This document shows, piece by piece, positions 50,113 through 58,945 of a stretch of DNA of 64,000 nt. The DNA is from VRUE01 sp963714155 (lineage in GTDB: Bacteria > Actinomycetota > Thermoleophilia > Solirubrobacterales > 70-9): positions 248,001-312,000 of the forward strand of contig OY970236.1 of the NCBI GenBank assembly GCA_963714155.1. The letters are read 5' to 3'. Position numbers and translations under genes: made by a program. The notes below the pieces were generated by a model. That model saw only the letters and a program-made list of their open reading frames with translations, did no database searches and had not been told where the DNA came from. Position 1 is the first letter of the stretch, and each line of letters starts with the position of its first letter.

Positions 50113-51252
50113 ATGCCCCGCCGCCGCCGACACCCAGCGCTCGCCCGCGCCGCCGCCTCGATCGCTGCCCTGGTCGGGCTCCTGGCCTTCTCCGCCAGCG
50201 CCGCCGCCAGCGTCAGCTGGGTGGTCCGCGGCCACGGCTTCGGCCACGGGGTCGGGGTCAGCCAGTACGGCGCCTACGGCTACGCCCTGCACGGCAAGGA
50301 CTACCGCTTCATCCTCGGCCACTACTACCAGGGCAGCACGATCAGCCAGATCGAGGGGGTGAAGATAGTCCGCGTCCTGCTCGACATCTCGCCGGGCGAC
50401 ATCGGCTTCAGCGGCGCCACCAGCGCCTGCGGCCTGGCGCTCGACCCCACCCGCAGCTACGAGGCGCACCGCAGCGGCGCGCGGGTCAAGCTGCGCAGCG
50501 CCGCCGGTGCGCCAACGGCCGACTGCGGGAAAAAACTGCGCGCCGCCGGCAAAGGCAAGGTCGTGATCGATGACGTCGGCACCTACCGCGGCGTGCTCGA
50601 GGTGGTGCCGACCGAAAGCGACGTCGGCTCGCTCAACGCGATCAACGCGCTGCCGGTCGAGCAGTACGTCAAGGGAGTGATCCCGAACGAGTCACCGCCC
50701 TCCTGGCCGGCGGAGGCGTTGCGCGCCCAGGCAATCGAGGCGCGCTCCTTCGCCCTGACCGGGGGCGTCGGCGGCAACGGCTTCGACCTCTACGACGACA
50801 CCCGCAGCCAAGTCTACGAGGGGCTCTCCAGCGAGACCGACACGACCAACGCCGCTGCCGACTCGACCAAGGGCGAGGTCGTCACCTATGGCGGCAAGAT
50901 CGTCGTCACCTACTTCTCCGCCTGCTCGGGCGGCTACACCGAGAGCATCCAGAACGTCTTCTTCGGCCCGGCCGTCCCCTACCTGACCGCCGTCCCCGAC
51001 CCCTACGACTACTACTGCCCGCTGCACGACTGGACCCTGCGCTTCAGCGGCCCCGAGATCAGCGCCAAGCTAGGCGCCTACCTCGACGGCAAGCTGAAGA
51101 AAGTCGTGATCGCCAAACGCGGCGTCTCGCCGCGGATCGTCTCGGCAAAGCTCTTCGGCACCGGCGGCGTCACCACCGTGACCGGCGAACAGCTCCAGGT
51201 CGCGCTCGGCGGCTACAGCACCTGGATGAGCTTCCAGAAGGTCGCCGGCTAA
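50113..51252 (+). CDS. SpoIID/LytB domain protein
   Basis: 379 residues. A signal peptide (ARAAASIAALVGLLAFSASAAA) precedes VSWVVRGHGFGHGVGVSQYGAYGYA, the start typical of SpoIID/LytB proteins, and later ALPVEQYVKGVIPNESPPSWPAEALRAQAIEARSFAL, the conserved core. In sporulating bacteria SpoIID is a lytic transglycosylase that cleaves peptidoglycan lacking stem peptides; the relatives in non-sporulating actinobacteria act on the wall in growth or division, by inference. ATG 50113 is preferred because it leads straight into the signal peptide. Its stop overlaps the opposed 51249 gene's stop region. Confidence 0.88.
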   Translation: MPRRRRHPALARAAASIAALVGLLAFSASAAASVSWVVRGHGFGHGVGVSQYGAYGYALHGKDYRFILGHYYQGSTISQIEGVKIVRVLLDISPGDIGFSGATSACGLALDPTRSYEAHRSGARVKLRSAAGAPTADCGKKLRAAGKGKVVIDDVGTYRGVLEVVPTESDVGSLNAINALPVEQYVKGVIPNESPPSWPAEALRAQAIEARSFALTGGVGGNGFDLYDDTRSQVYEGLSSETDTTNAAADSTKGEVVTYGGKIVVTYFSACSGGYTESIQNVFFGPAVPYLTAVPDPYDYYCPLHDWTLRFSGPEISAKLGAYLDGKLKKVVIAKRGVSPRIVSAKLFGTGGVTTVTGEQLQVALGGYSTWMSFQKVAG

Positions 51253-52238
51253 CCGTCCGGGTAGGGCTGGATCGGGACGCCGTGGTCGGTCTCGCGCATG
51301 CCGAACTCATAAGCGGCGCCGGCGCTGAGAGTGAGCCGACGGGCCGGCAGTGCCGGGCGTTCGACGGTCAGCTCGAGGTCGGAGACCGAGCAGTTGAGCG
51401 TGTTGTGCTCGGGACCCTTGGGGTCGGCGTAGAGCCAGCCGACGAAGTCCTTCTTGGGAGCGCTGACGCGGCCGCGGACGACGATGTCGCGGCCGGACAG
51501 GGTGAACTCGCAGGCGGTCGGCTCGGGCGCGATCGAGGCCGAGCGGATCTTGCCGAAGCCGCCGAGCCGGTGCTCCTCGCCGTCGAGCACGAGCATCCCC
51601 GAGGGCAGCCAGGGCGTCAGCCAGGGGCCGGCCTGAACCCGGGCGGCGCCGGCGTCGAAGTAGATCGATGAGTCCTCGGCGAAGCCGGTGCCCTCGAGCC
51701 AGACCCAGCGCTCGGCGTGCTCGCTGCCCCAGTTGTGGCCGATCATCCCGGGCCAGCCGTCGAGCGCAATCTGCTCGCCGTCGATCTCAAGCCGGCCGCT
51801 GAAGCTGGCGTTGGGGAAGGGCGCGACGAACTTGGTCCGCGGCAGCGGCGCCTCATACAGCCAGTCGGCCGGCAGGTACTTGCATGGCGGCGCATCGCCC
51901 TCGAAGCTGAACTCCCAGTTGGCGCTCAGCGCCTCGGTCTCGATCGAGCCGCTGGCGCGCCCGGGGCCGATCTCGGCCTCCTCGACCCTGATCCATGAGC
52001 CGGCTGGCACGGCGAGCTTCTCCGCCGGCACGGTGACCTTCGTCGCCCGTGGCCCCTCCGCATCGCGATCGAAGAGGCAGAACCAGATCGAGGCGTTGGG
52101 CTCGGCACCCGGTCGCCTGTGGACCGTGTGGCGGATCCAGATCCCCTGGCCGCCGCCGGGCCGGCAGGCCTTGATGTAGAAGCTCTCGTAGTGGCCGGCC
52201 TTCGCCGCCACCTTCGGGAAGCGCGCCCCTTCGTCCAT
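51249..52238 (-). CDS. CrtC/AttH-like lipocalin-fold protein
   Basis: 329 residues without a signal peptide. The sequence has the run of beta strands and conserved aromatic residues of the carotenoid 1,2-hydratase (CrtC) / AttH superfamily: YESFYIKACRPGGGQGIWIR near residue 17, ASIWFCLFD near 48, WPGMIGHNWGSEHAERWVWLEG near 160 and FGMRETDHGVPIQP at the end. The GHNWG motif with surrounding acids resembles the family's active-site region, but carotenoid genes are not nearby, so the substrate is unknown. Convergent with the SpoIID-like gene, overlapping it by a few bases. Confidence 0.65.
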   Translation of the reverse strand: MDEGARFPKVAAKAGHYESFYIKACRPGGGQGIWIRHTVHRRPGAEPNASIWFCLFDRDAEGPRATKVTVPAEKLAVPAGSWIRVEEAEIGPGRASGSIETEALSANWEFSFEGDAPPCKYLPADWLYEAPLPRTKFVAPFPNASFSGRLEIDGEQIALDGWPGMIGHNWGSEHAERWVWLEGTGFAEDSSIYFDAGAARVQAGPWLTPWLPSGMLVLDGEEHRLGGFGKIRSASIAPEPTACEFTLSGRDIVVRGRVSAPKKDFVGWLYADPKGPEHNTLNCSVSDLELTVERPALPARRLTLSAGAAYEFGMRETDHGVPIQPYPDG

Positions 52239-52320
52239 GCCAAGACCCTAGATGACTGACTCCACAACCAGTCACGCCTGAATGACGCGCCCTCAGTGAC
52301 CCCTCGTGTGGATCAATCAT

Positions 52321-53151
52321 CTAGTGGAAGCAGAGTTCTTCGCCGGGCGCCGCCGGCGGGCGCATCGCGCAGATCGGGGGCAGGAGGAGAATCGTTGCCC
52401 CCACCGCGCCGTCGATCCGCACCGGGTGTGAACCGCGGCCGAGATAGGTCTCGACGGGGGCCGGGATCAGGCCGCTCCCGTGCGGCTCGATCCATAGCTC
52501 GTAGTCTCCGACCCGGACCCTGACCGCGGCCGCGCCGGCGTGCCGCGGCCCGATCCCGGTGTCGTTGACGAAGAGGAGCCGTTCGCCCGGCGCCACGCGA
52601 GCGCACTCCCCGGTTTCGGAAAAGATGTGGACCGCTGTCGTCCCCTGCCTGCCAAACGTCCCGCAGGGCCTCGCAGGCAGACGCTGCTTGCCGGGCTCGA
52701 CCCGCGCCGATCCGAGTCGGTGCCCGACGACCGTGCGCCGCGCCTGCGGTCGCGGCGGCACCGTTTCGTGCACGGGCTTGCCCTCCGCTTCCAGGAGTGC
52801 GTTGCGCGCGCAGTCTTCGAGCTTTGCCAGCTGACCGCGGATCGAGGCGACGTTTTCGTTCATCGCCCGCAGGATCTGGCGCTCGTTCCGCCCGGCGGGA
52901 ATCGGTTCGGTTCCACCTTCCCGGTTCGGGATCGTCTTCCGCCGGTGCGCCAGCGCTTCAAATTCTCGCCCGGCTCCGGCTATTCCCGCTTGCAACCCGG
53001 TCAGCGCTCCTTCGGCCCCCGACACGTCACAGATCGGCAGGCTCAGCGTCCCCACCTGGTCGGGCGTGCCGCCCGAGCCGCCACCGCAGCCGTCCAGCGC
53101 CAGCCCCACCGCGATCAGCGCAATCCCCCCGATTCGCAGCCCAGTGCACAT
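52321..53151 (-). CDS. Lipoprotein of unknown function
   Basis: 276 residues from ATG 53151. The N-terminus has a lipoprotein signal with lipobox LDGC (Cys near residue 21) followed by a Gly-rich linker. A helical region (AGAGREFEALAHRRKTIPN, ASIRGQLAKLEDCARNALLEAEG) is followed by a basic stretch and a C-terminal beta-domain (LFVNDTGIGPRHAGAAAVRVRVGDYELWIEPHG). The longer upstream reading to 53322 is basic, non-conserved and lacks a start context. No family recognised. Oriented like ychF and 71 bp downstream of it. Confidence 0.7.
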   Translation of the reverse strand: MCTGLRIGGIALIAVGLALDGCGGGSGGTPDQVGTLSLPICDVSGAEGALTGLQAGIAGAGREFEALAHRRKTIPNREGGTEPIPAGRNERQILRAMNENVASIRGQLAKLEDCARNALLEAEGKPVHETVPPRPQARRTVVGHRLGSARVEPGKQRLPARPCGTFGRQGTTAVHIFSETGECARVAPGERLLFVNDTGIGPRHAGAAAVRVRVGDYELWIEPHGSGLIPAPVETYLGRGSHPVRIDGAVGATILLLPPICAMRPPAAPGEELCFH

Positions 53152-53222
53152 CGGGGAACCCGTACCCGATCTCCCCAATTGCGATCGAGCCTGCCGCGCC
53201 GTCTTTCCAGCGCTCACCGGGG

Positions 53223-54296
53223 CTAGACCTTGATCGTGATCACGTCGCCGTCTTTGACGACGTAGTCGCGGCCCTCGATCCGCAGCAGGCCCTTGTCGCG
53301 GGCCGGCGCGTAGCCGCCGCACTCGACCAGCTCCCCCCAGCCGATCGCTTCCGCCTTGATGAAGGCGTCCTGGATCTCGGTGTGGATCGTCCCCGCCGCC
53401 TCCCAGGCGGTCGAGCCGCGCGGGATCGGGCGGGCGACCGCCTCCTTGCCCTCGCCGGCGGTGAAGAAGGTGAGCAGGTCAAGCAGGTCGTAAGCGGCGC
53501 GGATGAGGCGGGCAAGGCCCGAGCCCCCGACCCCGTAGGACTCACGCATCTCCGCCGCTTCGGCGGGGTCGAGCTCGGCCAGCTCGCCCTCGATCCGGGC
53601 GCTGACCGCGACCACTCCCGCACCAACCGCGGCGGCGTGCTCGGCGACCGCCTGCGGCGGCTCGGCATCGCCCTCGTCGACGTTGGCGACGTAGAGGATC
53701 GGCTTCGTCGTCAGCGCCTGCAGGTTGCGGGGAGCATGCGCGGCGCCCTCGGGAACCGGCACCGAGCGGGCCGGCTTGCCCTCGGCCAGCGCCGCGACCA
53801 CCTGCTGCAGCCAGTCGCGCTCGGCGATCGCCTCGGCGTCGCCCGACTTGGCCCCCTTGCCGACCCGGTGCAGACGGCGCTCGGCCTGCTCGTAGTCGGA
53901 GAGGATCAGCTCGGTCTCGATCGTCTCGATGTCGGCCAGCGGGTCGACGCGGCCGTCGGGATGCGGCACGCCGGAGTCGGCGTGGCAGCGGACGACGTGG
54001 CAGATCGCATCTGTCTCGCGAATCGAGGCGAGGAACTGGTTGCCCAGCCCCTCCCCCTCGGAGGCGCCCTTGACCAGGCCGGCGATGTCGTGGAAGGCGA
54101 TCGTCGCCGGTTCGAGCTTGGAGGACTTCAGCGTTGCCGCGACGCTTTCCAGCCGCTCGTCCGGAACCTCGGCGATCGCCACGTTCGGCTCGATCGTCGT
54201 GAACGGGTAGTCGCCGGTCTGCGCGCCGCCCTGGGTCAGCGCGTTGAAGAGGGTCGACTTGCCCGCGTTGGGCAGGCCGACGATCCCGACCTTCAC
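53223..54296 (-). CDS. ychF: Redox-regulated ATPase YchF (Obg-like GTPase family)
   Basis: 357 residues. Motifs: G1 GLPNAGKSTLFNALT at residues 6-20, G3 HDIAGLVKGASEGEGLG near 69-85, and a TGS domain at the C-terminus (GRDYVVKDGDVITIKV). The Obg-like family member YchF binds ATP in preference to GTP and interacts with the ribosome and, in E. coli, with catalase regulation. The stop and start overlap with the PAP2 gene (54293) by ATGA-type overlap, so they are co-transcribed. Typical length for the family. Confidence 0.93.
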   Translation of the reverse strand: MKVGIVGLPNAGKSTLFNALTQGGAQTGDYPFTTIEPNVAIAEVPDERLESVAATLKSSKLEPATIAFHDIAGLVKGASEGEGLGNQFLASIRETDAICHVVRCHADSGVPHPDGRVDPLADIETIETELILSDYEQAERRLHRVGKGAKSGDAEAIAERDWLQQVVAALAEGKPARSVPVPEGAAHAPRNLQALTTKPILYVANVDEGDAEPPQAVAEHAAAVGAGVVAVSARIEGELAELDPAEAAEMRESYGVGGSGLARLIRAAYDLLDLLTFFTAGEGKEAVARPIPRGSTAWEAAGTIHTEIQDAFIKAEAIGWGELVECGGYAPARDKGLLRIEGRDYVVKDGDVITIKV

Positions 54297-54787
54297 AGCG
54301 AGAGCGGCACGATCAGGCCCAGGACGATGCCGAGCAGGGCACCGGCGAGGACGTCGGACGGGTAGTGCATGCCCAGATAGGGACGGCCGAGCGAGAGGGC
54401 CACGGCGACGACCAGGGCGCCCGCCGTGGCGGGGTCAACCCGGACCATCGCGGTCGCCACCGCGAATGAGGAAAGCGCGTGGGCGGAGGGGAAGCTGAGC
54501 GAGCTGGGCGCGCCGCCCAGCGGCGGCAGGCCCTCGAGCACCGGCCGCGGGCGCCTGACCAGGAGCTTGATCCCGTAGTTGAGCCCGATCGCGATCGGGC
54601 CGAGCGCGGCGCAGATCAGCCACGATTCGCGCCGATCGGGGTCGAGCAACGCCAGCGCCAGCCCGAGCACGACCCAGACGGCGCCGTTGTTGCCGGCCTT
54701 GCCCAGCGCCTTCGCCGCCGACTCCATTCCGGGCGAGTGACCGCGGGTGCGCATCAGGCGCAGCAGCTTGAGATCGGCTTCGTGCAT
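54293..54787 (-). CDS. PAP2-family membrane phosphatase
   Basis: 164 residues. The phosphatase motifs of the phosphatidic acid phosphatase type-2 superfamily are present: KLLVRRPRP (K-x6-RP) near residue 75, PSAHA near 99 and GRPYLGMHYPSDVLAG (SR/GR-x5-H-x3-D) near 134-149. Surrounding hydrophobic helices give five or six membrane spans. Substrates can be undecaprenyl pyrophosphate or lipid phosphates; not determined. It overlaps the ychF start by 4 bp and is divergent from the BtrH-like gene. Confidence 0.85.
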   Translation of the reverse strand: MHEADLKLLRLMRTRGHSPGMESAAKALGKAGNNGAVWVVLGLALALLDPDRRESWLICAALGPIAIGLNYGIKLLVRRPRPVLEGLPPLGGAPSSLSFPSAHALSSFAVATAMVRVDPATAGALVVAVALSLGRPYLGMHYPSDVLAGALLGIVLGLIVPLSL

Positions 54788-54824
54788 CGGCGCGCAGGAT
54801 AAGCCGGTAGGTCAGTATCCCGTC

Positions 54825-55790
54825 ATGCCCTCGGTTCCCGGCTACGTCCACACGCCCGGTCACCACTGCGGATCGACCGCCCTGCGCAACCTGCTCGGCT
54901 TCCACGGGGTCGAGATCAGCGAGGAGATGGCGTTCGGGCTCGGCGCCGGCGCCTGCTTCTACTACGTGGCGCTGGAGGACGCCTCGCCGACCCGCTGGTT
55001 CAACGGCCGCACGGCGCGGCTGGAGGAGAACTTCGACCAGCTGACCGGGGCGGCGCTGCAGCTGCGCACCTTCGACGAGGGGGACGACGGGGCCTGGGAC
55101 GTCGCGCGGGCCGAGGTCGACGCCGGCAACCCGGTGCTCCTGCTCACCGACCTCTATTACCTGGACCACTACGGCAACTCGGCCCACTTCCCCGGCCATG
55201 CCGTGGTCCTTGCCGGCTACGACGAGCAGCACGCGCACCTCTCCGACACCGGCTTCGAGCAGCTGCAGGTGACGACGCGGCTGCAGGACCTCGACAAGGC
55301 CCGTCACAGCAGCCACCCCGCCTACCCCCTCGCCGGCCACATGTTCACCGCCTCCGGCGGGGTGACGCAGGAGCAGCTGCGGGCGGCAATTCCGGCGGCG
55401 ATCGAGTGCGCCGCGCAGGCGATGGTCGCCTCCGAGTTCGGCGAGTTCTCCGGCCTCGGCGCGGTCGAGCGCCTGGCCAAGGAGGCGGGCAGCTGGCCCG
55501 AGGTCGCCGAGGACTGGCAGTGGTGCGCCCGCTTCGGCTACCAGGTGATCGAGCGCCGCGGCACCGGCGGCGGCGCCTTCCGCCTCATGTACTCGCGCTT
55601 CCTCGAGGAGGCGGGGCGACCCGAGGCGCCCCTCGCCGCCGAGGCGGCCGCGCGCTGGACCGAGCTGGCCGGCGCCTTCCACGCTGCCAGCGAGCGCGAC
55701 GATCCCGAGCCGGGCCTCTGGCGCGAGATCGACGCGGCCGCGCACCGCGTCGACGAAGCCGAGCGGCGGCTCTGGACCGCCCTGGCCTGA
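54825..55790 (+). CDS. BtrH N-terminal domain / DUF4872-like protein
   Basis: 321 residues. It opens with VPGYVHTPGHHCGSTALRNLLGFHG, matching the BtrH N-terminal domain with an invariant Cys and His reminiscent of papain-like/NlpC chemistry. Later PVLLLTDLYYLDHYGNSAHFPGHAVVLAGYD supplies another conserved His/Asp region. The C-terminal half is helical (DUF4872-like). BtrH is an acyltransferase-type protein of butirosin biosynthesis, but there is no antibiotic cluster here. ATG 54825 is chosen for its conserved start; upstream codons are unrelated. It is followed 2 bp later by the Fpg/Nei gene. Confidence 0.75.
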   Translation: MPSVPGYVHTPGHHCGSTALRNLLGFHGVEISEEMAFGLGAGACFYYVALEDASPTRWFNGRTARLEENFDQLTGAALQLRTFDEGDDGAWDVARAEVDAGNPVLLLTDLYYLDHYGNSAHFPGHAVVLAGYDEQHAHLSDTGFEQLQVTTRLQDLDKARHSSHPAYPLAGHMFTASGGVTQEQLRAAIPAAIECAAQAMVASEFGEFSGLGAVERLAKEAGSWPEVAEDWQWCARFGYQVIERRGTGGGAFRLMYSRFLEEAGRPEAPLAAEAAARWTELAGAFHAASERDDPEPGLWREIDAAAHRVDEAERRLWTALA

Positions 55791-55792
55791 GC

Positions 55793-56572
55793 GTGGCCGA
55801 GGGCGACACGATCCTGCGGGCGGCGCGGCGGATCGAGGCGGCGCTCGCGGGCGGCACGGTTGAGGCCAGTGCCCCGAACCCGCGCGGCCGCGCGGCGCGG
55901 ATCGAGCGACTCGACGGTCACACGTTCGAGCGCGCCAGCGCCCACGGCAAGCACCTGCTGCTCCACTTCGGCGAGCTGGTCCTGCACAGCCATATGGGCA
56001 TGAGCGGCTCCTGGCACACCTACCGGCGCGGCGAGCCCTGGCGCAAGCCGCCCGGCGCCGCCTGGGCCGTGCTCTCGACCGAGCGCGCCGAAGCGGTCCA
56101 GTTCGGTGGCCCGACCCTGAGAGTGCTGCGGGCCGAGGCCGTGCGCCGCGACCCGGTCCTCGCCCGCCTCGGCCCCGACATCCTCGCCGCCGACTTCGAC
56201 GCGGGGCGGATCGCCCACTCGCTCGCCAGCGCCCCCGACCGCGGCCTTGGCGACGCCCTGCTCGACCAGCACCTGGTCGCCGGCATCGGCAACATCTTCA
56301 AGAGCGAGGCCTGTTTCGCTGCTCACCTCGACCCCTGGCAGCGGGTCGGCGACCTGCCCGACGAGCAGCTGCGCCACGTCGCCCAGGCCGCCCATGACCT
56401 GATGCAGGAGGCGGTCGAAGATGGCCGCCAGGACCGGGCTGTCTACAAGCGCGCCAGCCGCCCCTGCCCCAGGTGCGGAACCCCGATCCGCTCCCGCGGC
56501 CAGGGCGACGCCAACCGCACGACCTACTGGTGCCCGAGCTGCCAGGTCGCTGCCCAAGCGTCAACGGCCTGA
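55793..56572 (+). CDS. Fpg/Nei-family DNA glycosylase lacking the N-terminal catalytic proline
   Basis: 259 residues. The N-terminus reads V(M)-AEGDTILRAARR; Fpg/Nei enzymes have Pro at this point (PEGDT), and that Pro is the Schiff-base nucleophile. The Glu is kept. The rest is typical: GKHLLLHFGELVLHSHMGMSGSW, DQHLVAGIGNIFKSEACF (helix-two-turn-helix) and a C-terminal zinc finger with CPRCG...CPSC. Actinobacterial Nei2 relatives normally start MPEGDT. A different start cannot restore Pro, since the upstream stop is 2 bp away. It may be an inactive glycosylase, use another amine, or be a damage-binding protein. Confidence 0.85.
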   Translation: MAEGDTILRAARRIEAALAGGTVEASAPNPRGRAARIERLDGHTFERASAHGKHLLLHFGELVLHSHMGMSGSWHTYRRGEPWRKPPGAAWAVLSTERAEAVQFGGPTLRVLRAEAVRRDPVLARLGPDILAADFDAGRIAHSLASAPDRGLGDALLDQHLVAGIGNIFKSEACFAAHLDPWQRVGDLPDEQLRHVAQAAHDLMQEAVEDGRQDRAVYKRASRPCPRCGTPIRSRGQGDANRTTYWCPSCQVAAQASTA

Positions 56573-56615
56573 TCACAACCCGTTTGCCGATCCAAACCGG
56601 GGGTATCCACGCCCC

Positions 56616-56870
56616 ATGACTATCGGAGGAGGAATATTCCTGATCGCCGTCGGCGCGATCCTCAAGTTCGCCACCAACGTCCATGTCCAGGGCGTCAGCC
56701 TCGACACCGTCGGCCTGATTCTGATGATCGCCGGTGCCGCCGGCCTCATCCTCGGCCTCTTCCAGGAAGTGATCTGGTCCAAACGCGCCCGCCGCGGCGC
56801 CGTCGTCGTGCCGGAAGAGCGAGTGGAACAGGTCCCCGAGGACCGCCGCGACCTGCCGCCGCGGTACTAA
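56616..56870 (+). CDS. DUF6458 small membrane protein
   Basis: 84 residues. Two hydrophobic segments (GGGIFLIAVGAILKFATNVHV near 4-25 and LDTVGLILMIAGAAGLILGLF near 29-50) followed by a basic and acidic tail (WSKRARRGAVVVPEERVEQVPEDRRD) match the small actinobacterial DUF6458 pattern. The function is unknown. ATG 56616 starts the conserved GGGIFLIA; an extended reading upstream is unrelated. The gene stands alone after the Fpg/Nei gene. Confidence 0.8.
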   Translation: MTIGGGIFLIAVGAILKFATNVHVQGVSLDTVGLILMIAGAAGLILGLFQEVIWSKRARRGAVVVPEERVEQVPEDRRDLPPRY

Positions 56871-56886
56871 CCAGATCGGCTGCGGC

Positions 56887-57498
56887 TCAAGCGGGCAAAA
56901 GTCGCGCGAAGTAGGCGAACCAGTTGCCGGAGTGCTCGCCCCAGGTGAGACCTGCTTCTCCGGCCTGGCGCTTGAGCGCCGACTGGGTGGTGAAGTGGGG
57001 ATCGCCGAAGAGCTCGCCGACGATCAGGCGGCCGCCCGGCTTGAGGACTCGTTGGATCTGGCGCAGGGCACCGACCGGGTCGGGGATCTCGCCGAGAACG
57101 GCGGTCAGGACCACAGCGTCCACGAAGTCGTCCTCGTAGGGGAGCGCCGTGGCGTCGCCCTGGGTGGGGGTGATGTTGGCGAGGCCACGCTCGGCAGCTC
57201 GCTCGCCGACGTGGTCGAGGAACTCCTGCTGCAGGTCGAAGATCTCGATCGTGCCGTCGGGGCCGATCCACTCGGCCATATCCAGGGTGTAGTAGCCGAC
57301 GCCGGGACCGACCTCGAGGATGCGCTCGCCGGGCTCCGGGCGCAGCACCGAGCGCAGGCGGTCGCGGGTGATGACCGGGTGCGGGGCTTCGACCCAGAAG
57401 CGCTGGCCGTAGGGGCAGGCCGACGGGTTCTTGCGCCACCAGAGCGCCGCGCCCAGCGTCGCCAGGGCGGCGGCACCGAGCAGCTTGCGGGTGGACAT
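56887..57498 (-). CDS. SAM-dependent methyltransferase with N-terminal membrane segment
   Basis: 203 residues. A short hydrophobic N-terminus (LLGAAALATLGAALWW) probably anchors it. The class I methyltransferase core follows: ILEVGPGVGYYTLDMAEWIG near residues 60-80 (motif I), EIFDLQ, QGDATALPYEDDFVDAVVLTAVLGEIPDP (motifs II-IV), and LKPGGRLIVGELFGD. Its substrate is unknown; UbiE/quinone-type methylation is possible. Its ATG overlaps the stop of the upstream small-protein gene (57498). Confidence 0.82.
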   Translation of the reverse strand: MSTRKLLGAAALATLGAALWWRKNPSACPYGQRFWVEAPHPVITRDRLRSVLRPEPGERILEVGPGVGYYTLDMAEWIGPDGTIEIFDLQQEFLDHVGERAAERGLANITPTQGDATALPYEDDFVDAVVLTAVLGEIPDPVGALRQIQRVLKPGGRLIVGELFGDPHFTTQSALKRQAGEAGLTWGEHSGNWFAYFARLLPA

Positions 57499-57725
57499 CA
57501 GCTGGAGTTCTTGAGCGAGAAGCCGACCCGGTGCTCACCGGAGTCGATGCGCAGGAAGGCGACTTTGCCGACGTAGAGGGCGAGCACGCCGTCCTCGGTC
57601 TTGACGTCGTGCCAACCGCCCTTCTCGAGCTGCTTGCGCAGGTCCTTCAGCTCCTCGTCGTTGAGGCGAACCGAGATGACCTGACCACCCTCGAAGCCAA
57701 TCTCCACCTTCTGTGCGTCCGCCAT
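57498..57725 (-). CDS. Small conserved protein of unknown function
   Basis: 75 residues, predicted as a beta-alpha-beta-beta fold: VEIGFEGGQVISVRLNDEELKDLRKQLEKGGWHDVKTEDGVLALYVGKVAFLRIDSGEHRVGF. No Cys and no motif. Its ATG overlaps the upstream epimerase stop region and its stop overlaps the methyltransferase start, so the three genes 58138-56887 are one translationally coupled operon. Function not known. Confidence 0.75.
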   Translation of the reverse strand: MADAQKVEIGFEGGQVISVRLNDEELKDLRKQLEKGGWHDVKTEDGVLALYVGKVAFLRIDSGEHRVGFSLKNSS

Positions 57726-58138
57726 CAGTGCCCTCCTTCAGGGGGTTCGACGATCTCAGTAAGTACGCCGCCGGTCGAGCGCGGGTGCAGGAAGGCGATG
57801 CGGCTGTTGCGGATGCCGACCCGGGCCTCGCGATCGATCAGCTCGATTCCGCTCGCGACCAGGCGCTCCAGGGTCGAGTCGATGTCGTCGACCGCGTAGG
57901 CGACGTGGTGCAGGCCGGGACCCTTGCGATCGAGGTACTTGCCCACCGGCGTCTCCGGGCCAAGCGGCGCCAGTAGCTCGACGTGCCCGTCGCCGACGTC
58001 CAGCAGCACGGCGTCAACGCCCTGCTCCTCGACCGTCTCGCGGTGAACGAGCTCCATCGCGAAGCTCTTCGAGTAGAGCTCAATTGCCGCGTCGAGATCC
58101 TCGACGACAACGCCTATGTGGTCGATCCTTCCGAACAC
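57725..58138 (-). CDS. mce: Methylmalonyl-CoA epimerase
   Basis: 137 residues, glyoxalase/VOC fold. Metal ligands in the expected places: H in IDHIGVVVEDLDAAI near residue 7, H in PGLHHVAYAVDDIDSTL near 77, and E in LTEIVEPPE near the C-terminus; the ELLAPLGPETPVGKYLDRKG segment is typical of MCEs. It racemises (2S)- and (2R)-methylmalonyl-CoA. The mutase that needs it is partly seen at 1-485, so propionyl-CoA carbon is likely routed to succinyl-CoA in this organism. First gene of the three-gene operon 58138-56887. Confidence 0.9.
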   Translation of the reverse strand: MFGRIDHIGVVVEDLDAAIELYSKSFAMELVHRETVEEQGVDAVLLDVGDGHVELLAPLGPETPVGKYLDRKGPGLHHVAYAVDDIDSTLERLVASGIELIDREARVGIRNSRIAFLHPRSTGGVLTEIVEPPEGGH

Positions 58139-58150
58139 GAAGGCGGCAGT

Positions 58151-58945
58151 CTACGCGCCGTTCTCGGCTCGCAGGATCTCGGCCAGGGCGGCGACGCCGA
58201 CCTCGAGCTGCTGCGGCGTCGGCTCCTTGGTTGCGATCAGGCGCTGGATTTCCCGGCCCGGCGTGTGGAAGGCCTCGGCCAGCGGGTCGCCGTGGTGGCG
58301 ATCGCTCCAGGCGAACATCTCAACCGCGATCGAGGCGCCGGCCAGGCCGACAGCGGCGCGAGCAGCTGGGGCGGGACGCTCGACTAGGCGCTCGAGCAGC
58401 AGTGTGCCTCCCACCGAGAGCAGCATCATCGGCGTGATCAAGTTGGAACCGCAGCGGTCGTGCTCCTTGGGCACGCCGGATGGATCCTCGATGCCCTGCT
58501 CATAAGCGGCGATCGCCTTGTGCTCGACCCCGTGGTAGGCGGCGAGGTCGCGGTCGAGCAGGGCGACGAGCGCGGGGGCCGCGCCAACGATCTGGACGAC
58601 GCCCTCGCGCAAGGCCGAGCTGCCGAAGCGCTTGCGCACAGCCGCGGTCGTGACCAGGGTGGCGCCGATCGTTCCCAGCACCCGCAGGTTCTCGAACGGA
58701 AGCCGCGCCGCCGGCATCCGCAAGCGCACCAACGGCAACACCGCCAGCGCCTCGGCCAGCTTCAGCGGCCCGCGCAGCCCGGGAATTTTGGCCGCGAGCC
58801 CTGGCGCCAACTCCGGCTTGCGCTCGGATGCGACTTCGATACTGCCATCCGAATCCCGCACCGCAGCAGCCCAGTGCGTGGGCCCGTGGATGAGAAGCCC
58901 ATTGCGGAGGGCCATCCCACCCAGTCGCAGCTTCTCCGAGTCCAT
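58151..58945 (-). CDS. DUF1385 membrane protein
   Basis: 264 residues. YHGVEHKAIAAYEQGI near residue 150 and CGSNLITPMMLLSV near 175 are signature segments of DUF1385 (YqhQ-like) proteins, a membrane family of unknown role in Gram-positive and actinobacterial genomes. Hydrophobic segments surround them. I chose ATG 58945 rather than 59011, since MDSEKLRLGGMALRNGLLIHGP is the conserved start. It lies 12 bp before the epimerase start region on the same strand and probably belongs to the same operon. Confidence 0.82.
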   Translation of the reverse strand: MDSEKLRLGGMALRNGLLIHGPTHWAAAVRDSDGSIEVASERKPELAPGLAAKIPGLRGPLKLAEALAVLPLVRLRMPAARLPFENLRVLGTIGATLVTTAAVRKRFGSSALREGVVQIVGAAPALVALLDRDLAAYHGVEHKAIAAYEQGIEDPSGVPKEHDRCGSNLITPMMLLSVGGTLLLERLVERPAPAARAAVGLAGASIAVEMFAWSDRHHGDPLAEAFHTPGREIQRLIATKEPTPQQLEVGVAALAEILRAENGA

